Shown here: in pieces, positions 58,180 through 64,000 of the stretch
Layout of the letters: every line of letters begins with the position of its first letter
Position numbering within the stretch: position 1 is the stretch's first letter
Origin: Oscillospiraceae bacterium
GTDB taxonomy: Bacteria > Bacillota > Clostridia > Oscillospirales > Ruminococcaceae
Reading direction: 5' to 3'
NCBI GenBank assembly: GCA_021199355.1
Contig: JAJQIF010000009.1
Location: 549,792 to 613,791, forward strand
Length of the DNA: 64,000 bases
Translations under genes and position numbers: made by a program
Notes under the pieces: generated by a model
The model's input: only the letters and a program-made list of their open reading frames with translations
What the model was told of the DNA's origin: nothing
Database searches by the model: none

Positions 58180-60882
58180 ATGATTAAAAACATCTTTTCA
58201 CTTGCAATTCAAGGAATGCGACGAAGAAAAAGACAGTCTCTGTTGATTTTCTTCGTTCTACTGATCTCCTTCGCGTTTGCTATCATGCTTCTGAGCTATT
58301 CGAGCAGTATTTCTTCGACCAACTCACAGCTATATTCCGACACCTTCGGAACATGGTATGCTTCGTTTATTTCAGAAGATGAAGCCGCAGACAGAGAATA
58401 TCTCGAATCGAACGACTGGCTTGACGATATCGGCATGAGCGTAAACTACGGTACAGTTTCAGAATACAACACAAACTACGAGTACTATGGAATTAAAAGC
58501 AGCTCTCTTAGTATCGGCACCGTTGACGATTCACTTATCGATATGGGTATACAGATGCAAAGCGGACGTATGCCGAATAAAAGCGGCGAAATTGCGGTTG
58601 AATCCTCTATGCTTTCAACCCTTGGATTAGGCTCAAGTCTCGGTCAGAAGGTACAGCTTGTAGTCACATTTACCGCTGATGAGCGTGAGTTTGAAGCTGT
58701 CAAGGAGTTCACTCTTGTCGGAGTTATCAGCTCTTATACGAGCATATGGAGCGTGAACGGTACTCTCAACAACGTTATTGTTACCGAAGACTGCATTGCG
58801 GAGCTCTGGGAAGATGCAATTTCAAGCGTATACGAAGGATACCGGGATACTCTCGAATATACGACAGACGTTACAATGTTCTTCTCCGTCAAGGAAGGAA
58901 TGGAGAAAAACGTTACGAGCAAAGTCGGCTCTTACCTTTCATCCAATCACTCAACAGCATCTACCCGCAAGCTTTCAGTCAACTCAAAAGTTGAACTTGA
59001 CGAAGAAAACACCGAGGTCAACACATTCTATGTCTGGCTCATATTGGCTGTAACTCTTTTGGCGGTTGTCATCATCTATGTTCTGCAGATGCAGACTGAG
59101 GTCAAACGGATTGTCAGGATGCGAAGCCTTGGAGGCTCAAAAGGACAACTGAGGCTACTTATATTCGTTGAAACGATGATTTTGTGCATACCTGCAATGA
59201 TTCTGGGAGCCGCGCTCGGAAGCCTTGGGTTGTGGGGACTCCTTAGAATCAGCACCTATACCGGCTCGACTTCGATAATTATAAATATCCCATGGAACTA
59301 TCTTCTTATTTCGGCGTGCCTGTGGATTGCAGGCGTTCTCATAATAAGAATGATAACCTTCCAGATAGCTCTTGCCACTCCCCTCACAGGAAGAATGGTC
59401 ATGCAGAGGCGCAAATCGAAATTCTATATGAAATTCAGACACGCTCTTGTCATGCTCATGTCGATAGTACTCTGCGTTTCGGTAGTGTTCACAACGTTTA
59501 GCCTTGCCAAGCCGCTTTATAGCTACAACGACTGGGCTTCCAAGTGGTCGTACTACATCTGGAGCAATGGCTGGCTTTCTTCAGATGGACAGATAACCGA
59601 TGAGCTGATGTCAACAGTAGCTTCGGTTGAAGGCATCAACGATGTAGATGGATTAGCAAACTTCTATGCACAGATAACCTCAGACAGCGGAGAGTCGGAG
59701 TACATGTCTGTATTTGTCATTGATTCGGACGAGCTCGCCGATTATGCCGACCTTTCAAAAATAGATACCGAGGCATACGACAACGGCGAAACAATCATCA
59801 TTCAGTATATGGATGATGAAGAAGCATCGCAGTATTACCGGTCAAATTACAACCACGGTGCAGATTATCCTGAAATATCATTTATGGGCTACAATGCGGA
59901 TGAACGCTTTGAAGCCGGCGAGACTGTAACCGTTTCCATAGATTATCGAGATAGCTTCTATAGTAGTCTTCCCGATAGCGTCGACCCCGAAAGCTGGAGT
60001 GCTATTAATATAAGTACAGTAATTGGCAATATTGAAAAAATTGAACCAGGTCAAAAGATTTACAGTCTTCCCGATACACTCGGATCGAGAAATTATACAT
60101 ACTCTACCACGGCAGATGGAGCTTCTATGTACACTTACAGTGGCAATGATTACTCGTTTATCGTCTATGAGACTCCACTTGTTATCTGCTCAAAGGCATT
60201 ACTTCAAAGGTTTGTAGACGAGCTTCCGGATGACACAAGTTGGGAGCTATCAAGAGTGCAAGCAAATGTTGAATTGGAAAATGACTCAGATGTTGAATAC
60301 ACATTTGCATATGTATTTGCAGATGCCAACGCAAATTTCTATGCCACCGATGCGGCTATCACCAACATCGTGAAAGACAACGAAAACATTTCATTGGTCA
60401 ACCGTCGGGAATATATTTCGTCGAACACGCAGGTTTATCTCCAATCGGTTATAACGCTTCTTGTGAGCGGAATCTGCATTGCGGCAGTAGTACTGTTGAT
60501 ACTGCTGACTACTCTTAGGCTTGAAGCCGAGAGTGAGAGACGGCATTATGGAATCTTGCAGGCGTTGGGAATGTCGAAAAGGCAGAGAAACCTGGAGATT
60601 ATGCGGAAATCGGCTGTGAGAGGGATTGTGTCGGTTGCGGCGTCGGTTGTTTGCTACATAGTGTACTACCTGATAATCAACGCTTCTTTGTTAGCCGAGG
60701 GCACGAGCCCTATAACGGTTATCGGAACGCTGTTCGATACGCTTGCGGTTTACGGACTGACTGCTCCGGTGATTGCGCTTGTCCTGCTTGCGCTGTTCCT
60801 GGTGATATTCCTGATTTGCATCATATCAAAGCTCGGACTCAACAAGCTCCATATTATGGACATGCTGAATACCGAAAGCTAA
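58180..60882 (+). CDS. Large FtsX-like ABC transporter permease
   Basis: 900 residues from ATG 58180 (GCGAGGT upstream). Two FtsX/MacB-type halves: membrane helix near 20-42, an outer domain (about 45-290), three helices (about 297-420), a helix near 430, a second large outer domain with many Asp/Ser/Tyr (about 455-760), then a final three-helix block (765-900). Layout matches MacB/BceB-type permeases used in lipid or peptide export/resistance. No ATPase gene is adjacent, which is unusual. Confidence 0.85.
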   Translation: MIKNIFSLAIQGMRRRKRQSLLIFFVLLISFAFAIMLLSYSSSISSTNSQLYSDTFGTWYASFISEDEAADREYLESNDWLDDIGMSVNYGTVSEYNTNYEYYGIKSSSLSIGTVDDSLIDMGIQMQSGRMPNKSGEIAVESSMLSTLGLGSSLGQKVQLVVTFTADEREFEAVKEFTLVGVISSYTSIWSVNGTLNNVIVTEDCIAELWEDAISSVYEGYRDTLEYTTDVTMFFSVKEGMEKNVTSKVGSYLSSNHSTASTRKLSVNSKVELDEENTEVNTFYVWLILAVTLLAVVIIYVLQMQTEVKRIVRMRSLGGSKGQLRLLIFVETMILCIPAMILGAALGSLGLWGLLRISTYTGSTSIIINIPWNYLLISACLWIAGVLIIRMITFQIALATPLTGRMVMQRRKSKFYMKFRHALVMLMSIVLCVSVVFTTFSLAKPLYSYNDWASKWSYYIWSNGWLSSDGQITDELMSTVASVEGINDVDGLANFYAQITSDSGESEYMSVFVIDSDELADYADLSKIDTEAYDNGETIIIQYMDDEEASQYYRSNYNHGADYPEISFMGYNADERFEAGETVTVSIDYRDSFYSSLPDSVDPESWSAINISTVIGNIEKIEPGQKIYSLPDTLGSRNYTYSTTADGASMYTYSGNDYSFIVYETPLVICSKALLQRFVDELPDDTSWELSRVQANVELENDSDVEYTFAYVFADANANFYATDAAITNIVKDNENISLVNRREYISSNTQVYLQSVITLLVSGICIAAVVLLILLTTLRLEAESERRHYGILQALGMSKRQRNLEIMRKSAVRGIVSVAASVVCYIVYYLIINASLLAEGTSPITVIGTLFDTLAVYGLTAPVIALVLLALFLVIFLICIISKLGLNKLHIMDMLNTES

Positions 60883-60889
60883 GTACATA

Positions 60890-60925
60890 AAAATAACCGG
60901 CGAAGCAATCTTCGCCGGCTTTGTT
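60890..60925. terminator. Bidirectional terminator between permease and alcohol dehydrogenase
   Basis: Perfect stem CCGGCGAAG / CTTCGCCGG with CAAT loop and T-rich flanks. Confidence 0.9.
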
Positions 60926-60938
60926 ATTCTCGAATGGA

Positions 60939-62087
60939 TTACATGAGGCTCTTGTAGAGCTCAGTGATTTCCTCGACACTGGTGTCTCTCGGGTTACCGG
61001 GACGGCAAGCGTCTGCATAGGCAGACTCTGCGAGGAACTTAACGTCCTCTTCCTTGAGGATGCCCTTAAGGTTCTCGGGGATTCCGACGTCATGAGAGAG
61101 CTTCTTGACCTCTGCGATGGTTGCAAGAGCGGCTTCGTCGTCGTCCATAGCGTCGATGCCGGCAACACACATAGCCTTGCCGATGGCACGATATCTCTTT
61201 CCGGCAACGGGAAGATTGTATTCAAGACCGGTCGGAAGGATGATAGCACAGGCAACACCGTGCGGTGTGTCATAAAGTGCGGAAAGACCGTGAGCCATGC
61301 TGTGGACAACTCCCAAGCCTACGTTTGAGAAGCCCATGCCGGCGATGTACTGACCGAGGGCCATGCCTTCCCTGCCCTCGGGAGTGTTCTCGACAGCGCC
61401 TCTTAAGTTTGCAGAGATGAGCCTGATAGCTTCGAGGTGGAACATGTCGCTGATGGTGCAATGACCCTTGGTGATGTAGCCTTCGATAGCGTGAGTGAGG
61501 GCATCCATGCCGGTAGCGGCAGTGAGGCTCTTGGGCATAGTGGACATCATATCGGGATCGACAACGGCAACCTCGGGGATATCGTTGGTGTCGACGCAGA
61601 CGAATTTGCGCTTCTTCTCAACATCGGTGATAACATAGTTGATGGTGACCTCTGCGGCGGTTCCGGCTGTTGTGGGAACTGCGATGGTGAATACAGCGTG
61701 ATTCTTGGTGGGAGCAACGCCCTCGAGGCTTCTTACATCGGCAAATTCAGGGTTCCGAGCGATGATGCCGATAGCCTTGGAGGTGTCCATTGCGGAGCCA
61801 CCGCCGATGGCGATAATGCTGTCTGCACCGGAGGCGTTGAAGACACTTACACCGTGCTGAACGTTCTCGATGGTCGGGTTAGCTTTGATGTCGCTGTAGA
61901 CTTCATAAGGGAAGCCATCGGCATCAAGAAGAGCGGTTACCTTTCCGGTAACGCCGAACTTGATAAGGTCGGGGTCGGTGCAAACCAGAGCCTTGGTGCA
62001 ACCGTGAGACTTGAGCTCACCCAAAATGTTTTCGATTGCTCCGTGTCCGTGGTAGGAAACGGAATTCAGTACAATACGATCTGCCAT
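60939..62087 (-). CDS. Iron-containing alcohol dehydrogenase (lactaldehyde reductase/FucO-like)
   Basis: NAD(P)H-dependent alcohol/aldehyde oxidoreductase of the group III Fe-ADH family. About 382 residues from ATG 62087 (AAGGAG upstream). Nucleotide-binding GGGSAMDTSKAIG near residue 99; Fe ligands in TGMDALTHAIEGYI near 195 and in VHSMAHGLSALYDTPHGVACAI near 262-276. Close to FucO-type lactaldehyde/propanediol or butanol dehydrogenases; could serve fermentation redox balance or fucose/rhamnose products. Specificity not determinable. Confidence 0.9.
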   Translation of the reverse strand: MADRIVLNSVSYHGHGAIENILGELKSHGCTKALVCTDPDLIKFGVTGKVTALLDADGFPYEVYSDIKANPTIENVQHGVSVFNASGADSIIAIGGGSAMDTSKAIGIIARNPEFADVRSLEGVAPTKNHAVFTIAVPTTAGTAAEVTINYVITDVEKKRKFVCVDTNDIPEVAVVDPDMMSTMPKSLTAATGMDALTHAIEGYITKGHCTISDMFHLEAIRLISANLRGAVENTPEGREGMALGQYIAGMGFSNVGLGVVHSMAHGLSALYDTPHGVACAIILPTGLEYNLPVAGKRYRAIGKAMCVAGIDAMDDDEAALATIAEVKKLSHDVGIPENLKGILKEEDVKFLAESAYADACRPGNPRDTSVEEITELYKSLM

Positions 62088-62147
62088 AATTATAAACACT
62101 CCTTAGAATCTTTTTCGATGAGGCGCACTGCCCCATCACATAAGATA

Positions 62148-62176
62148 ATTATACACTCTTTTTGCCGCATAATCAA
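62148..62176 (-). promoter_or_regulatory. Promoter of the alcohol dehydrogenase gene
   Basis: Minus strand: -35 TTGATT (62176-62171), 17-nt spacer, -10 TATAAT (62153-62148). Confidence 0.75.
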
Positions 62177-62199
62177 CAGCATTTCGCTGAAAATAGCAT

Positions 62200-62236
62200 A
62201 AAAATTCGGTGGAAATTCAAATTCCCACCGATTGAT
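62200..62236 (-). terminator. Terminator of the DUF1292-rex operon
   Basis: Stem CGGTGGGAATTTG / AATTTCCACCG followed on the minus strand by AATTTTTATG; directly past the rex stop. Confidence 0.8.
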
Positions 62237-62237
62237 T

Positions 62238-63398
62238 TTACCATTGGCGGTAACGTCCGCTGAGCATGAGAAGTGCGAAGAAGTAGAGGCAGTTATCGTA
62301 GTAGCGGCGTTTACCTGTACGAAGTGGCGTATTCCAGAACTTCAGTACAAATCTCTTTGCACGTTCTATAACCTCTTCGGAAGCACCTTCCTGCCATGAA
62401 GCAAGGGATGCGGCGGCGTTAGAGGCAATGATTGCGACAGGGTGCATAGCTGTCTCATCAAGTAGTGTGCCGTCTCTGAGCGGAACCTTGTCCCAGTTGT
62501 CGCCCAAACTTTCAAAATAAGCCTGCACCTTTGCGGCGTTTTCGCACTGCCACAGGTCGACAGCGTTCCACGATGTGTCAAGAGCCATATTCATCACGGT
62601 TCTGTAAGAATCGGAATAGTAGCGATGGAACGCCTGCGGATTCCAGAATGGTTTGTCCTCCGGAAAAATTACCGGCTCTCCTGAATATGAAGAATAATCG
62701 GCGCAAAGACCGGTTACGGGATGGCAGGCGTAGTGAAGATACTCTCTTGAAGCATCAGCCGCCTTTTTCCAGAAATCACGGTCGTGCTCGTCGCAGTTCT
62801 CTGCGAAAAGCTCATAGAAATGCGGCAGATGATAGGACGGGTCTGTAAAATCAACCTCAACAATAAACTTGATAAGGTGGTTTTCCAAGTCCCACATGGT
62901 CTGCCCCTGCTTGTCACCATCTCCGTTACGGTGGATGCAGTCACGAAGAATCTGACGAGCCCATTCGGAGTAGTTGTATATCCCCTCTCCGTCTCCCCAA
63001 CGATGGGAAGCAAATATCAAAGCCATCGCAAAATATTCTTCGCCGTCGGGTGCGGGACCATAGGCATTCTTGGTGCCATCTGGAGCACACGACCACGCGA
63101 AATAGCCGGCGCATCTGCCTTCGTAAAGATACATGTTTGTCATCGACCACTTCCAGATACGGTCGAAGACGTCTTTTCTGTCCATCTGAACTGCCATCAT
63201 CATGCCATAGGACATGCCTTCGGTTCTGGCGTCGACGTTACCGGTGTCTTCCATATAGCCCATGTCTCCGGGCACTTCACGATAGATGCTGACGTCATGA
63301 GGGGCGAAAAACATGGTCTCGAACGTATCATTGATTCTTTTGTCGATTTCAGCCTCGGAGATTCCAACCTCCGATAAAATGTTGCGGTATTCCTTCAT
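62238..63398 (-). CDS. GH8 reducing-end xylose-releasing exo-oligoxylanase (Rex)
   Basis: Cleaves xylose from the reducing end of xylo-oligosaccharides. 386 residues, no signal peptide, so cytosolic. GH8 (alpha/alpha)6 signatures: DTGNVDARTEGMSYGMMMAVQMDRKDVFDRIWKWS near 46-80 with the proton donor Glu in RTEGMSYG (near residue 60), CAPDGTKNAYGPAPDGEEYFAMAL near 100-124 with the second acid, and MNMALDTSWNAVD near 270. Start at ATG 63398 with AAAGGAAC upstream. Follows DUF1292 gene by 21 bases. Complements the surface GH30 xylanases. Confidence 0.88.
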   Translation of the reverse strand: MKEYRNILSEVGISEAEIDKRINDTFETMFFAPHDVSIYREVPGDMGYMEDTGNVDARTEGMSYGMMMAVQMDRKDVFDRIWKWSMTNMYLYEGRCAGYFAWSCAPDGTKNAYGPAPDGEEYFAMALIFASHRWGDGEGIYNYSEWARQILRDCIHRNGDGDKQGQTMWDLENHLIKFIVEVDFTDPSYHLPHFYELFAENCDEHDRDFWKKAADASREYLHYACHPVTGLCADYSSYSGEPVIFPEDKPFWNPQAFHRYYSDSYRTVMNMALDTSWNAVDLWQCENAAKVQAYFESLGDNWDKVPLRDGTLLDETAMHPVAIIASNAAASLASWQEGASEEVIERAKRFVLKFWNTPLRTGKRRYYDNCLYFFALLMLSGRYRQW

Positions 63399-63419
63399 AA
63401 TGTTCCTTTCAATGTGCAA

Positions 63420-63698
63420 TCAGGATTCCGATTGCTCCTTGCTTCTCTCATAATCCCGGAGCTTCGATTCGAGAAGCGCCCATTCCTCTTCCGTCTCAAT
63501 CGGGTGGAAGGTGAGAGTCTTGTCATCAGGGTCAAAGATTGAAGCGAAGACCTCGATATCTCCGTCTTCGTCGTATGTGTTCTCGGTATAAACGATATAA
63601 CAACGGTTGGTGGCGGTGTTCTTGAAAGTGAAAAGAACGTCACAATCAATGATTTCGTCGTTCTCACCGAGTGCGGTTATAATAGCTCTGTCAGCCAT
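63420..63698 (-). CDS. DUF1292 family protein
   Basis: 92 residues, acidic: ENDEIIDCDVLFTFKNTATNRCYIVYTENTYDEDGDIEVFASIF is the DUF1292 core; function unknown. AAAAGGAGG precedes the ATG. It heads the rex operon; in many Firmicutes DUF1292 proteins sit near yrrL/yrzL instead. Its promoter carries the sequence shared with the GH30 gene. Confidence 0.88.
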   Translation of the reverse strand: MADRAIITALGENDEIIDCDVLFTFKNTATNRCYIVYTENTYDEDGDIEVFASIFDPDDKTLTFHPIETEEEWALLESKLRDYERSKEQSES

Positions 63699-63732
63699 TT
63701 TTGAGCCTCCTTTTCAAATCGCATTAAAGTAC

Positions 63733-63760
63733 ATTTTAACATATATTTCGTGAATGTCAA
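63733..63760 (-). promoter_or_regulatory. Promoter of DUF1292-rex with the shared xylan element
   Basis: Minus strand: -35 TTGACA (63760-63755), 16-nt spacer, -10 TAAAAT (63738-63733). ATTTTAACATATATTTCGTG matches the GH30 promoter. A second TTGACA lies at 63775-63770. Confidence 0.65.
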
Positions 63761-63774
63761 GACAAAAAATGTCA

Positions 63775-63806
63775 AGACAAAAAGTCCGGGAATTGCTCCC
63801 GGACCT
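63775..63806 (-). terminator. Terminator of radC
   Basis: Stem GTCCGGGA / TCCCGGAC with 5-nt loop, followed on the minus strand by TTTTTGTCTTG. Confidence 0.85.
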
Positions 63807-63815
63807 TCGATTGGG

Positions 63816-64000
63816 TCACTGTTTTATTTCATCTTCAAGAACAATGACTTCATGATGAAACATAGAACGAGCTTCGGTTCTGGAAACCACTATATGGTCG
63901 ATGAGATCTATATTCACTCGTTCCAATGCGACTTTGATATTTTCCGTGAGACGGACGTCATCCTTGGAAGGATAACTGTCACCGAACGGATGATTATGAG
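63816..64000 (-). CDS. radC: RadC/JAB domain protein, C-terminal 60 residues (cut by window edge)
   Basis: Partial gene entering from the right edge and ending in TGA at 63816-63818. It begins HNHPFGDSYPSKDDVRLTEN, the RadC JAB1/MPN metal site (HxH...D, with family form HNHPSGDPTPS). C-terminal ends MFHHEVIVLEDEIKQ. RadC-family proteins are zinc-metal-fold proteins of unsettled role, often called DNA repair. The rest lies outside the window. Confidence 0.85.
   Translation of the reverse strand, partial: HNHPFGDSYPSKDDVRLTENIKVALERVNIDLIDHIVVSRTEARSMFHHEVIVLEDEIKQ

Noticed and set aside
61437-62201. 254-codon open frame antisense to the alcohol dehydrogenase
   Set aside because: Covers a clear enzyme gene and its promoter; composition is a mirror of it.
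1-64000. CRISPR arrays, tRNA or rRNA genes, insertion sequences, prophage genes
   Set aside because: No direct-repeat arrays, cloverleaf sequences, transposases, integrases or phage proteins were seen while reading both strands.

Overview
The window reads as chromosomal DNA of a spore-forming, anaerobic, plant-fibre-degrading Clostridia bacterium, most likely of the Ruminococcaceae/Oscillospirales type. The basis is gene content: sigE, sigG, spoIIGA, spoIIID and a Spo0A-type DNA-binding protein; surface xylanases; a mannan-type phosphorylase; a reducing-end xylosidase; a sortase-type NPTTG peptide; Thr-rich lipoprotein linkers; and short -35/-10 promoters, many with extended -10. The genus is inference only. 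No rRNA, tRNA, CRISPR array, phage or insertion sequence is seen, and no gap between genes exceeds 300 bases.

Layout. 1-4.5 kb: mutL (cut by the left edge), mutS and a YlbF/YmcA-family gene in one leftward operon. 4.6-9.3 kb: a tiny sortase substrate, galE and two tandem GH30 glucuronoxylanase lipoproteins. 9.4-12.6 kb: a DnaD/DnaI primosome pair and a hydrolase. 12.6-16.3 kb: the sporulation block spoIIGA-sigE-sigG, then tyrS. 16.4-21.4 kb: apeB, lytic transglycosylase, coaE, tsaC, prfA, DUF951. 21.5-28 kb: S1-domain protein, rarA, clpX, clpP, tig, phosphoesterase, DUF1540. 28.3-32.2 kb: lepB-rbgA-rnhB-yraN-thrC. 32.3-39.5 kb: exported proteins, a sensorless histidine kinase, GH130 phosphorylase, proline iminopeptidase-like hydrolase and an MFS carrier. 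39.5-43.9 kb: DtxR-type regulator and ferrous iron uptake (feoA-feoA-feoB-Cys-rich protein), then a small HMA protein. 44-45.1 kb: receiverless Spo0A, a 37-residue peptide and spoIIID. 45.4-64 kb: gap, a two-component system, plsY and a glycolipid glycosyltransferase, M42 peptidase, rpsF-ssb-rpsR, a RING/zinc-ribbon membrane protein, lepA, a large FtsX-like permease, an iron alcohol dehydrogenase, GH8 Rex, DUF1292 and radC (cut by the right edge).

Three regulatory themes stand out. (1) Sporulation: the sigG leader holds a 20-bp hairpin that buries the sigG ribosome binding site, and one arm is also a good sigma-F promoter -10, so only sigma-F transcripts would escape the hairpin. A Spo0A DNA-binding domain without receiver, a sensorless kinase and a 37-residue peptide each have a 0A box (TGTCGAA) in their promoters, tandem with 10-bp periodicity in the first two. 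This is the best candidate for an undescribed regulatory circuit. (2) Xylan: the promoters of a GH30 gene and of the DUF1292-GH8 operon, 54 kb apart, share 22 of 23 bases around the -10 and spacer. (3) Iron: palindromes GTTAGC-N4-GCTAAC, close to the classical DtxR operator, flank the feo genes next to a DtxR-family repressor gene.
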